In this document: positions 51,746-60,243 of the stretch, piece by piece
Layout: each line of letters opens with the position of its first letter
Numbering within the stretch: position 1 is the stretch's first letter
Assembly: GCF_002831665.1 (NCBI RefSeq)
Contig: NZ_CP025118.1
Location: 1,240,001-1,304,000, forward strand
Reading direction: 5' to 3'
DNA length: 64,000 nucleotides
Source of the DNA: Lacinutrix sp. Bg11-31
GTDB taxonomy: Bacteria > Bacteroidota > Bacteroidia > Flavobacteriales > Flavobacteriaceae
Position numbers and translations under genes: made by a program
The notes under the pieces: generated by a model
The model's database searches: none
What the model saw: only the letters and a program-made list of their open reading frames with translations
Told to the model about the DNA's origin: nothing

Positions 51746-53596
51746 ATGAAAACCTACTTTAACACACTTATATTACTATTAATTTGCACCTATTCTTTTG
51801 CTCAACTTAGCGTTAAAAACACTAGTTTTGTTTATGTAAAAGGCACGTATATTTACGTTAAGGACGACATAAAACTTGAAGGAGGAGGGACTGCTAACAG
51901 TGCTCGTATTTACCTTAGGGACGAAGGACAGCTTTTACAAGGCGATGGTCCTGTTTCTGGAACACCTACAGGAAATTCTGGACAAGGAAAACTAAGTGTA
52001 TACCAAGAAGGAACAGTAAATAATTATGCCTATAATTATTGGACATCTCCAGTTGGAGAGGTTGGTTCAGATAATAATGCTAATAGAGGTTTTGTTGCTA
52101 CAAGTGGAGCTGTATTAAATGATGTTGTAACTTCTACAACAAATACTCCTGCATTAATAGGTACATCTCACGATGGTACTTCTTCTCCATTAACAATTTC
52201 CCATCATTGGCTTTATGGCTACAGTCCAGGAACAACATATAGTGATTGGGATTATATAGGAAATGGAGCTTCATTAAGTCCAGGTTATGGATTTAGTATG
52301 AAAGGCTCAACAGCTTCTTTTGACCAACAATACGATTTTGCTGGAAAACCAAATACTGGAGACATAAATGTAGATGTTATAGCTGAACAATTTACTCTAG
52401 TAGGAAACCCTTATCCTTCTGCTTTAGATGCATACGCATTTATTCATGATACTGATAATTCATCAGATATGCTAGGAACATTATTGTTTTGGGAACACGA
52501 CCCAACAGCTAACTCACATTATCTTACAGATTATGTTGGTGGTTATGCTAGTTATACAATTGATGACGATGGAATGGGTGGTTTTATAGAGTCTTATGTA
52601 CCTGCAACATTTGTAACTCTTGGAAATGATGGTTTTGAAAACACTAGTTCACCTCCAATAACAAGTACAAATACTGCTAAATTTGTTAGTAGATATTTAC
52701 CAATTGCTCAAGGTTTCATGATTGAAGGAGCAACTGGCACAACTGGTATAGTAACTTTTAAAAATGCACATCGATCTTTTTATAAAGAATCTGGTGCTGA
52801 GAGTCAATTTTTTAGAACAAGTAATGCTAATTCTTCTACTCAAAATCTACCGGATACTACAAATGAGATTCAATATAGCGATGAAGGTTATCAAATCTTA
52901 CCTCAAAGTCAGGATATAAGACGTTTTAGATTAAATGTGGATTTTAATAACGAAATTACTAGACAATTACTACATAATTTTGTGCCTTCGGCTACAACTG
53001 GATTCGATTATGGTTTAGAAACAAACAATAATTCGCCAAATCCAAGAGATGCTTATTTTATTGATGGTACAATGCCTTATATTACTCAAGCACATGCTTA
53101 TGATATTGATTTAAAAATACCATTAGTAGTTACCATTGACGTAGACATGCCATTACGTGTAAGAATCTACGATGTCCAAAATTTTAATGACGAATCTATT
53201 TACTTACACGATAAAGTAGCTGATGTTTATTATGATTTAACGGTATTAAATTTTGATACCAATTTAGATACAGGAACATACGCAGATCGTTTTGAAATTA
53301 CTTTTACTAACGATAGTAATGCACTTTCTACAGATGAATTTACAAATTCTAATTTCTCTTTATTCCAAAACAATACAATATCTCAATTAGTTGTTGCTAA
53401 CCCAGAATATTTAACAGTAAAATTTGTTGCATTAATGGATATTACTGGAAAACAAATTTTCAAAAAAACAAATTTAAGTAATACTACTAGATACGAGTTT
53501 TCTACTAGAAACTTAAGCGATGGTGTTTACGTTGCAACTATAACTTTAGAAAATAACAATACTATAAGTAAAAAAGTAATTATTGCTAACAAGTAA
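51746..53596 (+). CDS. Secreted protein with type IX (type A) sorting domain
   Basis: This 616-residue protein has a signal peptide (LILLLICTYSFAQ, to about residue 19). The body is beta-rich, with aromatic turns such as YAYNYWTSPVGEVGSD and GNPYPSALDAYAFIHDTDNS. The last 80 residues are a type A C-terminal sorting domain (FVALMDITGKQIFKKTNLS, NLSDGVYVATITLENNNTIS, KKVIIANK), which sends the protein through the T9SS to the outside. Its function is unknown. PorQ, part of the T9SS, is encoded in the same window. A terminator follows 27 bp after the stop. Confidence 0.9.
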   Translation: MKTYFNTLILLLICTYSFAQLSVKNTSFVYVKGTYIYVKDDIKLEGGGTANSARIYLRDEGQLLQGDGPVSGTPTGNSGQGKLSVYQEGTVNNYAYNYWTSPVGEVGSDNNANRGFVATSGAVLNDVVTSTTNTPALIGTSHDGTSSPLTISHHWLYGYSPGTTYSDWDYIGNGASLSPGYGFSMKGSTASFDQQYDFAGKPNTGDINVDVIAEQFTLVGNPYPSALDAYAFIHDTDNSSDMLGTLLFWEHDPTANSHYLTDYVGGYASYTIDDDGMGGFIESYVPATFVTLGNDGFENTSSPPITSTNTAKFVSRYLPIAQGFMIEGATGTTGIVTFKNAHRSFYKESGAESQFFRTSNANSSTQNLPDTTNEIQYSDEGYQILPQSQDIRRFRLNVDFNNEITRQLLHNFVPSATTGFDYGLETNNNSPNPRDAYFIDGTMPYITQAHAYDIDLKIPLVVTIDVDMPLRVRIYDVQNFNDESIYLHDKVADVYYDLTVLNFDTNLDTGTYADRFEITFTNDSNALSTDEFTNSNFSLFQNNTISQLVVANPEYLTVKFVALMDITGKQIFKKTNLSNTTRYEFSTRNLSDGVYVATITLENNNTISKKVIIANK

Positions 53597-53614
53597 TCCT
53601 TACGCTAATAATAC

Positions 53615-53649
53615 AAAAAAAAGCTGCTATTTAAATAGCGGCTTTTTTT
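53615..53649 (+). terminator. Terminator of the T9SS cargo gene
   Basis: GCTGCTATTT (53623-53632) pairs with AAATAGCGGC (53633-53642) with one G-T pair, flanked by A and T runs. Confidence 0.8.
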
Positions 53650-53661
53650 GTGAATATTTTT

Positions 53662-53669
53662 TACATTTG
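53662..53669 (+). promoter_or_regulatory. Candidate -7 element for the DUF2752 gene, very close to the start
   Basis: TACATTTG is an exact TAnnTTTG match and ends 5 nt before the ATG at 53675, so transcription would begin at or near the start codon. No good -33 element. Confidence 0.45.
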
Positions 53670-53674
53670 CCTGC

Positions 53675-53962
53675 ATGATGATATTACAAGAACAATACAT
53701 GTTACCTTGCTTAAACAAAAAACTCTTTGGTTTTGAGTGTATGGGTTGTGGTATGCAACGCAGCCTTTCTTTTTTGTATCATGGCGAATTTATAGCTGCT
53801 TTTAAAATGTATCCAGCTATTTATACTCTTATTCCTTTAGCTCTTATAATAGTAATCTCATTTTTTTATAAATTTAAACATGTAAATAAACTTATTAATG
53901 GACTTGCAATAGCTTCCGTTTTAATTATTATTATTAGTTTTATAGTCAAGAAAATAATTTAA
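53675..53962 (+). CDS. DUF2752 membrane protein
   Basis: This is a 95-residue protein with the DUF2752 motif LFGFECMGCGMQRSLSFLYH (residues about 18-37) and two or three membrane helices, including YTLIPLALIIVISFFY and GLAIASVLIIIISFIV. The C-x-G-C-G-M-Q-R-S signature is highly conserved in the family, and its function is not known. The start is 5 nt after a TAnnTTTG element, which suggests a leaderless or very short leader mRNA. The next gene starts 13 bp after its stop. Confidence 0.85.
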   Translation: MMILQEQYMLPCLNKKLFGFECMGCGMQRSLSFLYHGEFIAAFKMYPAIYTLIPLALIIVISFFYKFKHVNKLINGLAIASVLIIIISFIVKKII

Positions 53963-53975
53963 AAAACTAACAAAA

Positions 53976-54320
53976 ATGGAACAACAAAAACTACCAAACG
54001 CATTAATAAGTATTATTTTAGGAATAACATCATTTATTGGTTGCTGCTGTACAAGTGGATTTGGAGGTATCGTTTTATCTGGTGTTGCTCTATTTTTAGC
54101 AAAAAAAGATGAAAAGAAATACCTTGAAAACCCAGAGAGTTATAGTAATTACGGACAAGTAAAAACAGCCAAAATTATTGCAATTATTGGATTAATTTTA
54201 GGAGTAATTACAGCTGGCGCATACATTTACCTAGTTTCAACAGGCCAATTAGATGAGCTTAGAGAAAACTATATGGAGATGTTAACAGAAATGCAAGAAG
54301 AACAGGCTGCTGCAGAGTAA
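53976..54320 (+). CDS. CCC-motif membrane protein
   Basis: This is a 114-residue protein with two membrane helices (ISIILGITSFIGCCCTSGFG and IIAIIGLILGVITAGAYIYL) and three consecutive Cys at 23-25 in the first helix, the CCC motif. The loop has KKDEKKYLENPESYSNYGQV and the C-terminal tail is acidic. This pattern is the family known as CCC-motif membrane proteins. Function unknown. A terminator follows at 54346. Confidence 0.83.
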   Translation: MEQQKLPNALISIILGITSFIGCCCTSGFGGIVLSGVALFLAKKDEKKYLENPESYSNYGQVKTAKIIAIIGLILGVITAGAYIYLVSTGQLDELRENYMEMLTEMQEEQAAAE

Positions 54321-54345
54321 ATAAAAACATTGTTAAAATAAAAAA

Positions 54346-54375
54346 GCCTTTCAAAATTATTTTGAAAGGCTTTTT
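54346..54375 (+). terminator. Terminator of the DUF2752 - CCC-motif pair
   Basis: GCCTTTCAAAA (54346-54356) pairs perfectly with 54360-54370, with A and T runs on both sides. The rocD gene on the minus strand ends 45 bp further on and can use it too. Confidence 0.88.
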
Positions 54376-54419
54376 CTATTTTATAGGTTAGCACTATTGT
54401 CTAACCGTATTGGATAATT

Positions 54420-55700
54420 CTACTTTTCGAATTGTTTTAATGTCTTTGTTATAATAGACACGCAATCTAATAATTGCTCTTTAGTCATTACTAAAGGTGG
54501 TGCAAAACGTATAATGTTTCCATGTGTAGGTTTCGCTAATAAGCCATTATCTCTTAAAGCCATACAAATGTTCCAAGCGGTATCGCTATCTTCTGTATCG
54601 TTAATTAAAATAGCATTTAACAAACCTTTACCTCTTACTCCGTTTACAATGTTAGAAGTTTCGCTAAATTTAGAAAGTTCAGCTCTAAATAATTCACCTA
54701 AAACTTGAGCGTTCTCGGCAAGGTTTTCATCTTTGATTACCTCTAAAGCAGCCATACCAACAGCAGCAGCAACAGGATTACCTCCAAATGTACTACCATG
54801 ATTCCCTGGCTTAATAACATCCATAATAGCATTATTTGCTAAAACAGCAGATACAGGATAAGCACCTCCAGATAAAGCTTTACCTAGAATAAGGATATCT
54901 GCTTTTACTTCTGGTGTTCCAGAACAATGCTTATCTACACATGAACAATTTCCACAAGTTGCTAATAAACGACCTGTTCTTGCTATTCCTGTTTGTACTT
55001 CGTCTGCAATAAATAAAACGTTATACTTTTCGCATAAAGCTTTAGCTTTAGCTAAATAACCTTCGCTTGGTACATAAACACCAGCTTCACCTTGTATAGG
55101 CTCTACTAAAAAACCAGCAATATTCTTGTTACCAGAAAGTGCTTCTTCTAAAGCTTTAAGGTTGTTGTATTCAATTTTTATAAATCCTTTAGTATATGGT
55201 CCAAAGTTTTTTCTTGCAACAGGATCGTTAGAAAAAGAGATAATTGTAGTTGTTCTTCCGTGAAAATTGTTTTCACATACAACTATTTCAGCTTCATTTT
55301 CATCTATCCCTTTTACTTCGTATGCCCATTTTCTACATAGTTTTAATGCCGTTTCTACAGCTTCTGCACCAGTATTCATTGGTAACAACTTATCATAGTT
55401 AAAAGTTTCTGTAGCGTACTTTTCAAACTTACCTAACATATCGTTATAAAATGCACGAGAAGTTAAGGTTAATGTTTTAGCTTGATTTGTCATTGCCTCA
55501 ATAATTCTTGGATGACAATGTCCTTGGTTTACTGCAGAATAAGCCGAAAGGAAATCGTAATACTTCTTTCCTTCTACGTCCCAAACATAAACGCCTTCAC
55601 CTTTACTTAATACTACTGGAAGCGGATGGTAATTATGCGCTCCATACTTGTTTTCTAAATCCATCGCTTGTTGCGATGTTAATTGTTCTAAAACTGCCAT
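54420..55700 (-). CDS. rocD: Ornithine--oxo-acid transaminase
   Basis: This PLP enzyme converts ornithine and 2-oxoglutarate to glutamate-semialdehyde and glutamate. The 426 residues include the PLP lysine at residue 274 ([17 protein letters not shown]), [20 protein letters not shown] and [21 protein letters not shown] short insert after that, residues 249-259, carries four Cys in the order C-x2-C-x-C-x4-C ([11 protein letters not shown]), absent from the mammalian and Bacillus enzymes that I know. I think it is common in Bacteroidota. It is read from the first ATG, with a 250-bp gap upstream to the DUF6768-like gene. Confidence 0.92.
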   Translation of the reverse strand: MAVLEQLTSQQAMDLENKYGAHNYHPLPVVLSKGEGVYVWDVEGKKYYDFLSAYSAVNQGHCHPRIIEAMTNQAKTLTLTSRAFYNDMLGKFEKYATETFNYDKLLPMNTGAEAVETALKLCRKWAYEVKGIDENEAEIVVCENNFHGRTTTIISFSNDPVARKNFGPYTKGFIKIEYNNLKALEEALSGNKNIAGFLVEPIQGEAGVYVPSEGYLAKAKALCEKYNVLFIADEVQTGIARTGRLLATCGNCSCVDKHCSGTPEVKADILILGKALSGGAYPVSAVLANNAIMDVIKPGNHGSTFGGNPVAAAVGMAALEVIKDENLAENAQVLGELFRAELSKFSETSNIVNGVRGKGLLNAILINDTEDSDTAWNICMALRDNGLLAKPTHGNIIRFAPPLVMTKEQLLDCVSIITKTLKQFEK

Positions 55701-55951
55701 TTTAAATGTGTTTAATTAATGAATAAAATATCCATTCCTTATCTACCTTTATCCTTTCGAAGCGTCGAAAATTCAGCGTGGGAAAGAAATCATCCCTAAG
55801 AATTTGCAAATTAATGATTATTTATATTAATAAAATAAAAATTGTAAATTTTCTATTCATTTATTTTCTCTTATGCTTTTTATCGATAATTATTGGGATG
55901 GATGTAGAAGTTAATTTAGTAACTAGCACAATTGCTCGCGTATTTGTTATT

Positions 55952-56359
55952 TCAATTGTTAAAATTGTGATTATTGCTATCTATTTTACCTGTTAAAGAA
56001 GATACTTGTAGTTCTAATCGTTTTAATTCTCTTAGAATGGCATTTTTGTCCATTTGTTGCCAAGCAAAAATCTTAAGCATACTTACACCAAGCATAAAAA
56101 TGATGCTTCCTATTCCCCATTTTAAGAGGTCTTTTGTCTCTTCTACTTTGAAGAATTGTATAACACAATAAATAAATAGTACAAAAAATACTACTGTCAT
56201 AACATTCATCATTACTAATAGCCATTTATTCTTTCCTTTAAATAAACCGAAAATCATGCCTAGCACATTTTGTTCGTCTAAATCATCATAAAACTTTGCT
56301 TCTTCTTGAGATAGTGTCTCTTTAATTAATTGATCTATAGCTTCTATATTATTTTTCAT
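55952..56359 (-). CDS. Small membrane protein of a sigma-factor unit (DUF6768-like)
   Basis: This is a 135-residue protein with two membrane helices (WLLVMMNVMTVVFFVLFIYC and GIGSIIFMLGVSMLKIFAW). The N-terminus (INQLIKETLSQ-like: EAIDQLIKETLSQEEAKFYD) faces the cytosol, and the C-terminus (ILRELKRLELQVSSLTGKID) is helical. It lies right after the ECF sigma gene and overlaps it by 11 bp, so an anti-sigma role is likely by context only. The DUF number is from memory. Confidence 0.72.
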   Translation of the reverse strand: MKNNIEAIDQLIKETLSQEEAKFYDDLDEQNVLGMIFGLFKGKNKWLLVMMNVMTVVFFVLFIYCVIQFFKVEETKDLLKWGIGSIIFMLGVSMLKIFAWQQMDKNAILRELKRLELQVSSLTGKIDSNNHNFNN

Positions 56360-56900
56360 AGTTATTATTTTTTAATGTTAATCTTAATTTTTCTCTAGCA
56401 TAAAACAATCTTGATTTTGCTGTTCCTACAGTAATTTGTAATGTTTTACTAATCTCTTTAAGGGAGCATTCTTCTAAATAAAATAACCTAACAACTATTT
56501 GTTGTTGCGCTGGAAGATTATTTATTGCTTTTAAAAGCTGATTTTTCACTACTAGTTTTTCATCATCTAGTTCATTATTTGCAATCTGTTCTTTAGAAAC
56601 ATCATTTTGTTGATGCAATGTTGCACTTCTTAAACGCAACACATCTAAAGATTTAGAATAGACAATACATAAAGCCCAATTACCAAAAGTAGAAACATCT
56701 TTTAAAGTATCAATTTTATTAATTATAGTCTGCCAAGTATCTTGCGCAATATCTTTTGAAGCATCTGCATCTTTAACAAGCCAAAAAGCTTTGTTACAGA
56801 AAATAAGGTGCCAACGTTTTACCAAAGCAGCAAGAGCTTCTTGATTTCCAGATCGATATTCTTCGACCAATCTTGCATCTAAACGTTTATTTATTTTCAA
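56349..56900 (-). CDS. ECF-type RNA polymerase sigma factor
   Basis: This 183-residue sigma factor has region 2 at about 20-90 (LVKRWHLIFCNKAFWLVKD, DIAQDTWQTIINKIDTLKD) and region 4 at about 125-178 (LPAQQQIVVRLFYLEECSLK followed by EISKTLQITVGTAKSRLFYA). The start is a TTG at 56900, the first codon after the TAA stop of the split SRPBCC gene and in the same frame. Homologs usually have a similar N-terminus, so the true start may be this one or a few codons later. It is co-directional with the DUF6768-like gene that follows. Confidence 0.9.
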   Translation of the reverse strand: MKINKRLDARLVEEYRSGNQEALAALVKRWHLIFCNKAFWLVKDADASKDIAQDTWQTIINKIDTLKDVSTFGNWALCIVYSKSLDVLRLRSATLHQQNDVSKEQIANNELDDEKLVVKNQLLKAINNLPAQQQIVVRLFYLEECSLKEISKTLQITVGTAKSRLFYAREKLRLTLKNNNYEK

Positions 56901-57410
56901 TTATGCTTGTTTTGTTTTAAATGATTTCCTTTTATATGCGTTTCTTAATAAATGTACCCAAATAGAGTGTTTTGTTACTTTTTTTTCTTCGGAATGACTA
57001 TTTTCTATTTTATCGAAAGCATCCTCAATAAGTGCATCATGTAACCAACGTACTACCGCAATCCATAACAACATTGCTTTAATTGTGGATGTATTCATAT
57101 TAATTTAATGCGTTATTTCGGTACTGTTTTCATCTACTTCTTTAATATAAAACTCGTGTGTACCAATAAAACCATCTGGTTTAGAGAATTTAAATTTTAT
57201 ACTATTACCTTCTTTAATATCAATTATAGTATAACGAATACCTCCATGACCTCCTTTTACTCCTACTTTAAGAGTTTCTTTAAAACGGATTGCTGGCCAA
57301 TTTTCTAAAGGCCAAATCTTGTCCTCTTTTGTTGCTAAAGTTTTAAATAACACAGTTACTTGATCTTTTGGTAGCTTAAGCTTTCGCTTATGAATATTGG
57401 TTACTTGCAT
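56901..57410 (-). pseudogene. SRPBCC (START-like) gene split by a single in-frame stop
   Basis: Two open stretches in one frame join to one SRPBCC protein of about 169 residues. The first, from 57410, ends ENSTEITH. The codon TAA at 57105-57107 interrupts it. After it the frame continues INMNTSTIKAMLLWIAVVRW and DALIEDAFDKIENSHSEEKK to a stop at 56901. N-terminal KLPKDQVTVLFKTLATKED and GVKGGHGGIRYTIIDIKEG followed by GFIGTHEFYIKEV are typical for the family. Readthrough or separate translation of the second part from an ATG at 57098 is possible, but a recent nonsense mutation is the simplest reading. It lies upstream of the ECF sigma gene on the same strand. Confidence 0.78.
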
Positions 57411-57504
57411 ACTCTAAAGACGTGTAAAAAGGCAAAAGGTTCATTTTATTTTGAAGTTTTTTAAAGATAATTCATTTTACACACATTTTATTTACTGCTA
57501 TTAT

Positions 57505-57512
57505 TATTTTTG
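57505..57512 (+). promoter_or_regulatory. Candidate -7 element for rlmD, directly before its start
   Basis: TATTTTTG is an exact TAnnTTTG match that ends 4 nt before the chosen ATG at 57517. A start about 5-7 nt downstream of the element would give a leaderless mRNA. The -33 match is weak. Confidence 0.5.
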
Positions 57513-57516
57513 CACC

Positions 57517-58929
57517 ATGGCAAGAAAGAATAAAAGAAAGCAAGTTTTTACAAATGTTGAAGTTTTTGACACTGCAGCAAAAGGAAAATCGGTAGCAAAA
57601 GCACCAGATGGGAAAGTAATTTTCCTACCAAATGCAGTACCTGGAGATGTTGTAGATGTACAAACATTTAAAAAACGTAAAGCTTATTACGAAGGTAAAG
57701 CAACTGTTTTTCATACACTAAGTGATAAAAGAACAGAAGCTGCTTGCGAACATTACGGTGTTTGTGGTGGTTGTAAATGGCAAGATATGGCTTACGAGCA
57801 TCAACTATTTTACAAGCAAAAGGAAGTTACCAATAATTTAATTAGAATTGGACATATAGAATTACCTGAAATAACACCTATAAAAGCTGCTGCAGAACAG
57901 TATTTTTATAGAAACAAAATGGAATTCTCTTTTAGTGATAGCCGTTGGTTAACACTTGATGAAATACAAAGTGACGAAGATTTAGGCGATAGAAATGCTC
58001 TAGGTTTTCATATTCCAGGAATGTGGGACAAAATATTAGATGTAAAGAAATGTCATTTACAAGCAGATCCATCTAACGCTATTAGAAATACCATTAAAGA
58101 CTTTGCTATAGAAAATGGTCTTGAGTTTTTTAACACTAGAAACCAGACTGGATTACTACGTACTTTAATGTTGCGTACCTCTTCAACTGGAGATATAATG
58201 GTGTTGGTTCAGTTTTTTAAAGAAGATAAAGAAAAACGTGAGTTGTTATTAAATCATGTAGCAGAGACTTTTCCGCAGATAACGTCTTTACAATATGTTG
58301 TTAACGAAAAAGCTAACGATACTATTTACGATCAAGACGTAATTTGCTATAAAGGACAAGACCACATTTTTGAGGAAATGGAAGGCTTGAAATTTAAAAT
58401 TAATGCCAAATCTTTCTACCAAACAAATTCTGCACAAGCTTTCGAATTGTATAAGCTTACACGTGAATTTGCTAATTTAAAAGGAGACGAACTGGTTTAC
58501 GATTTATATACAGGAACAGGAACCATAGCACAGTTTGTTGCCAAACAAGCTAAAAAGGTTGTTGGTGTAGAGTCTGTACCAGATGCTATTACTGCTGCAA
58601 AAGAGAATGCAAAATTTAATGGTATTGATAACGTTGAATTTTATGTAGGTGACATGAAAAACGTCTTCAACCAGGAATTTATAAATACACATGGACAACC
58701 AGATGTTATTATTACAGATCCTCCAAGAGATGGTATGCACAAAGACGTTGTTAAACAAATATTAAACGTTGCGCCAGAAAAAGTAGTTTACGTAAGTTGC
58801 AATAGCGCAACCCAAGCTAGAGACTTAGAATTAATGGATGCCATTTATAAAGTAACAAAAACGCAGGCAGTAGATATGTTTCCACAAACTCATCATGTAG
58901 AAAATATTGTACTTTTAGAGAAACGTTAA
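57517..58929 (+). CDS. rlmD: 23S rRNA (uracil(1939)-C5)-methyltransferase
   Basis: The enzyme methylates U1939 of 23S rRNA with SAM. It carries a TRAM-like N-terminal domain and an iron-sulfur site (ACEHYGVCGGCKWQDMAY, with a further Cys in KKCHLQ). The SAM motif is VYDLYTGTGTIAQFVAKQA, and FYQTNSAQAFELYK, DPPRDGMHKDVV and the catalytic Cys in VVYVSCNSATQARDLELM mark the methyltransferase. From the ATG at 57517 it is 470 residues. A 22-residue upstream extension lies over a promoter element and lacks family sequence. Two small envelope genes follow, as in related genomes. Confidence 0.93.
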   Translation: MARKNKRKQVFTNVEVFDTAAKGKSVAKAPDGKVIFLPNAVPGDVVDVQTFKKRKAYYEGKATVFHTLSDKRTEAACEHYGVCGGCKWQDMAYEHQLFYKQKEVTNNLIRIGHIELPEITPIKAAAEQYFYRNKMEFSFSDSRWLTLDEIQSDEDLGDRNALGFHIPGMWDKILDVKKCHLQADPSNAIRNTIKDFAIENGLEFFNTRNQTGLLRTLMLRTSSTGDIMVLVQFFKEDKEKRELLLNHVAETFPQITSLQYVVNEKANDTIYDQDVICYKGQDHIFEEMEGLKFKINAKSFYQTNSAQAFELYKLTREFANLKGDELVYDLYTGTGTIAQFVAKQAKKVVGVESVPDAITAAKENAKFNGIDNVEFYVGDMKNVFNQEFINTHGQPDVIITDPPRDGMHKDVVKQILNVAPEKVVYVSCNSATQARDLELMDAIYKVTKTQAVDMFPQTHHVENIVLLEKR

Positions 58930-58988
58930 AAGGTTAGTCTAGCGAAAATGAATTTATAATAATATTACCGCTTTCGCGGAAAGTAAAC

Positions 58989-59507
58989 ATGAAAAAAATA
59001 ATAACCTTACTGCTACTCTTTGTTTGTATTGCTTTTAGTTGCGAGCGCGATGATATTTGTCCAGAAGATACTCCTACTACTCCAAGAATGGTAGTAGAAT
59101 TTAGAAATGTTACAGCAATAGATAACACTAAAAATGTTGCAGGACTTCGTATTGAAGATTTTGATGATGCTACACGTACTCTTGATGATGATCATAGTAT
59201 TACGAGTGAAGATCAAATGCTTTTGCCTTTAAAAACCGATGCTAACGAAACAAAATATCGTGTCTATAAAAGTTACGCTAACACTGATGGTACAATTACA
59301 GGTAACCCAGATGTAATAACAATAACTTACGACACTGAAGAAATTTATGTTTCTCGTGCTTGTGGCTATAAAACTATTTATAAAAACGTCTTATTAACTA
59401 TAACACCAGAAGCTGGTACTGATAATTGGATGATATTTGCAGCACCAGAAAACGATAACCAATCTGTAATAAATGAAGATGAAATACACTATACAATACG
59501 TCACTAG
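58989..59507 (+). CDS. DUF6452-type lipoprotein
   Basis: This is a 172-residue lipoprotein with lipobox A-F-S-C and the lipid Cys at 18 (FVCIAFSCERDDICPEDTP). The beta-rich body shows RMVVEFRNVTAIDNTKNVAG and ITYDTEEIYVSRACGYKTIY, with three further Cys. In Flavobacteriaceae such a gene follows rlmD, and the family is DUF6452. Function unknown. It overlaps the next gene by 35 bp. Confidence 0.8.
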   Translation: MKKIITLLLLFVCIAFSCERDDICPEDTPTTPRMVVEFRNVTAIDNTKNVAGLRIEDFDDATRTLDDDHSITSEDQMLLPLKTDANETKYRVYKSYANTDGTITGNPDVITITYDTEEIYVSRACGYKTIYKNVLLTITPEAGTDNWMIFAAPENDNQSVINEDEIHYTIRH

Positions 59508-60216
59508 TTGTTTATTATGCTTTTGCGGCCTATTTGTTAGTGCGCAAGAAGAAGAAACTAAAACTAGTATAGATTCTATAAAATATAGCCAAAAATATGG
59601 GCTTCGTGTTGGTACAGATTTAAGTAAACTTATTCGCACTGCAACAGACGATGACTATTCTGGATTTGAAATTAATGGCGATTTTAGATTAACAAAAAAA
59701 CTATATATCGCAGCAGAGCTAGGTAACGAAGAAAAGACCACAACTACAGAGTTTTTAAGCGCGACTGGCAATGGTAGTTATATTAAAGTTGGTGTAGATT
59801 ATAACATGTATACCAATTGGCTAGACATGAATAACATGATTTACAGCGGTTTTAGAACTGGTTTTAGCACCTTTTCGCAAACTAGAAACAGTTATACTGT
59901 TTACAACCAAAACCAGTTCTGGCAACCACAATTAACAAATACAGAAAGTCAGGAATTTAGCGGTTTATCGGCAACTTGGCTAGAACTTATTATTGGTATT
60001 AAATCAGAAGTATTAACCAACCTATTTATTGGAATAAACGCACAATTAAAAAGTACAATATCTAATAAAAATCCAGATGGTTTTGAAAATCTTCACATTC
60101 CTGGTTTTAATAAAACTTACGACAGCGGAAATTTTGGTGTTGGATATGGCTATACTATTTCTTACTTTATTCCCATATTTAAGAAGGATAAACAAACTTC
60201 TAAACAAGAAAAATAA
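59473..60216 (+). CDS. DUF6048 exported beta-barrel-like protein
   Basis: This 247-residue protein has a signal peptide (to about residue 25, CLLCFCGLFVSAQ) and a series of amphipathic beta-strands (YGLRVGTDLSKLIRTATDDD, GFEINGDFRLTKKLYIAAEL, YIKVGVDYNMYTNWLDMNN) ending in a C-terminal strand FGVGYGYTISYFIPIFKK. It matches the DUF6048 family, which is found with DUF6452 and rlmD. It may be a small outer-membrane barrel. Function unknown. The ATG at 59473 or the second Met at 59479 could be used. Confidence 0.8.
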   Translation: MKMKYTIQYVTSCLLCFCGLFVSAQEEETKTSIDSIKYSQKYGLRVGTDLSKLIRTATDDDYSGFEINGDFRLTKKLYIAAELGNEEKTTTTEFLSATGNGSYIKVGVDYNMYTNWLDMNNMIYSGFRTGFSTFSQTRNSYTVYNQNQFWQPQLTNTESQEFSGLSATWLELIIGIKSEVLTNLFIGINAQLKSTISNKNPDGFENLHIPGFNKTYDSGNFGVGYGYTISYFIPIFKKDKQTSKQEK

Positions 60217-60243
60217 GTTAAAAACTAACCGTCTACAAAAGGA

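Noticed and set aside
55778..55996. A 72-codon hydrophobic open frame (GTG start; an ATG at 55814) between rocD and the DUF6768-like gene
   Set aside because: The peptide is hydrophobic, but it overlaps the end of the DUF6768-like gene on the other strand, and the sequence is very AT-rich, where such frames arise by chance. I saw no start signal and no family match. Otherwise the 250-bp gap 55701-55951 holds nothing I can name.
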